Assembly (NCBI GenBank): GCA_051651625.1
Contig: JBOFSQ010000011.1
Coordinates: forward strand, 1 to 5,958
DNA from: JBOFSQ01 sp051651625
GTDB lineage: Bacteria; Planctomycetota; Planctomycetia; Pirellulales; Thermoguttaceae
Direction of reading: 5' to 3'
Length of the DNA: 5,958 nucleotides
Shown: positions 5,381 through 5,958 of the stretch, piece by piece
How positions within the stretch are numbered: the stretch's first letter is position 1
Layout of the letters: every line of letters begins with the position of its first letter
Made by a program: the position numbers and the translations under genes
Notes under the pieces: generated by a model
Databases searched by the model: none
The model's input: only the letters and a program-made list of their open reading frames with translations
Told to the model about the DNA's origin: nothing

Positions 5381-5958
5381 TTACGGCAGATCGGCTTTTA
5401 GTAGGTGCGTTGGCACCACGATGTCACGGCAACCGGACATCGTCGCCCAGCGTTCACGCAACCACGTCATCAGACCGTTGCAGGTGACAATCCCGACCGG
5501 TTTTTGGTCGTCGAGTACGAAGACACACGGAAGCGTCGCACGACTGAAGAAGTCGAACAGCACACGCACCGATGCGTCAGCTTGATAAGAGACAGAGTTT
5601 GGCAAGATGTGCGGCTCAACCACGCCCTGCCATTTCGGAAATACTCCGATGAGCGACATCAGATTGACCGAAGAGACCACTCCTTTGAAGCAGCCTTCCT
5701 CGCAAACAACGGCGGCAAGCTCCATAGAGTTCGAGAGCATACGCGCGACCGATGTTGCCACACTCTCGCCGTTTTTGAGCACCAGCGGCAGCGGCTGCAT
5801 AGCGTCGCGTACCGTCGCACCACCAAACAACGCCGACAGCCCTTGTCCACCCGATAGGCTGGTTGCAACAGCGTCAGCGGAACCGATGCAACGGTTCCGG
5901 CCTGACTCCTTCGCAATACGCAAGTACGAATCGGCTTGTTCAAGAAGCAACTCAAGCG
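5381..5958 (-). CDS. GGDEF (C-terminal end) plus two CBS domains, cut by the window edge
   Basis: The frame is open to the right edge, so the 5' part is missing. Taking the TTG at 5948-5950 as residue 1, the first visible residues (LLEQADSYLRIAKESGRNR, 2-20) match the C-terminal end of GGDEF diguanylate cyclase domains (compare the usual ADRALYRAKxxGRNRV). That TTG is therefore not a credible start. A linker follows, then CBS 1 (about 46-102, VRDAMQPLPLVL to VSSVNLMSLIG) and CBS 2 (about 111-168, VEPHILPNSVSY to CNGLMTWLRERW). CBS pairs bind adenine nucleotides and often gate the attached enzyme. This suggests c-di-GMP synthesis tuned by energy state, but the catalytic GGDEF motif is outside the window, so activity is unknown. 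It is the upstream member of a probable operon with the GT2 gene. Confidence 0.85.
   Translation of the reverse strand, partial: LELLLEQADSYLRIAKESGRNRCIGSADAVATSLSGGQGLSALFGGATVRDAMQPLPLVLKNGESVATSVARMLSNSMELAAVVCEEGCFKGVVSSVNLMSLIGVFPKWQGVVEPHILPNSVSYQADASVRVLFDFFSRATLPCVFVLDDQKPVGIVTCNGLMTWLRERWATMSGCRDIVVPTHLLKADLP

Noticed and set aside
5076..5857. Plus-strand ORFs of 150-169 residues
   Set aside because: They lie opposite the GT2 and GGDEF-CBS genes, whose domain motifs are clear; their Arg/His-rich composition is typical of antisense frames.
5948..5950. TTG as the true start of the CBS gene
   Set aside because: The frame remains open upstream to the window edge and the first visible residues are the end of a GGDEF domain, so the start lies outside the window.

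Overview
The window looks like a bacterial chromosome segment of moderate GC. It contains a tmRNA gene, bacterial-type signalling and glycosyltransferase genes, two clear Shine-Dalgarno sites and REP-like intergenic palindromes. Planctomycetota is a guess from the general look of the genes and repeats (large unrecognised proteins, patchy Shine-Dalgarno use, hairpin-rich intergenic DNA); no marker gene settles the phylum.

Left part (1-4151, plus strand): three consecutive genes for proteins I do not recognise, of 182, 261 and 688 residues. They have no signal peptide or membrane segment and almost no cysteine. The first and third share a short module (a KILD motif, then an acidic/Gly strand and a K/R..IE.ALN helix), so they may be divergent members of one family. 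The second appears to carry a +1 frameshift near its 3' end: the natural-looking C-terminus continues in another frame to 1525. Between the second and third genes lies about 560 bp of non-coding DNA. It holds a 19-nt perfect palindrome, a 256-bp cluster of six hairpin units arranged as nested inverted repeats with compensatory stem changes, a terminator-like hairpin, and an extended -10 promoter for the third gene.

Middle (4150-4617): a strong stem-loop overlaps the stop codon of the third gene. Next comes a complete ssrA (tmRNA) on the minus strand with the alanine G3-U70 pair, a T arm, pseudoknot PK1 and a reading frame ending ALAA-stop. A perfect inverted repeat and a possible -10 box sit in its leader.

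Right part (4659-5958, minus strand): a polyprenol-phosphate mannosyltransferase-type GT2 enzyme lies 17 nt downstream of a two-CBS-domain protein whose visible N-terminus is the end of a GGDEF domain. This is probably a two-gene operon reading away from the right edge, and the GGDEF-CBS gene is cut by the window.

The left genes appear more AT-rich than the right ones and abut the 3' end of ssrA, a common integration site, so they may be accessory DNA; no att duplicate is visible in the window.
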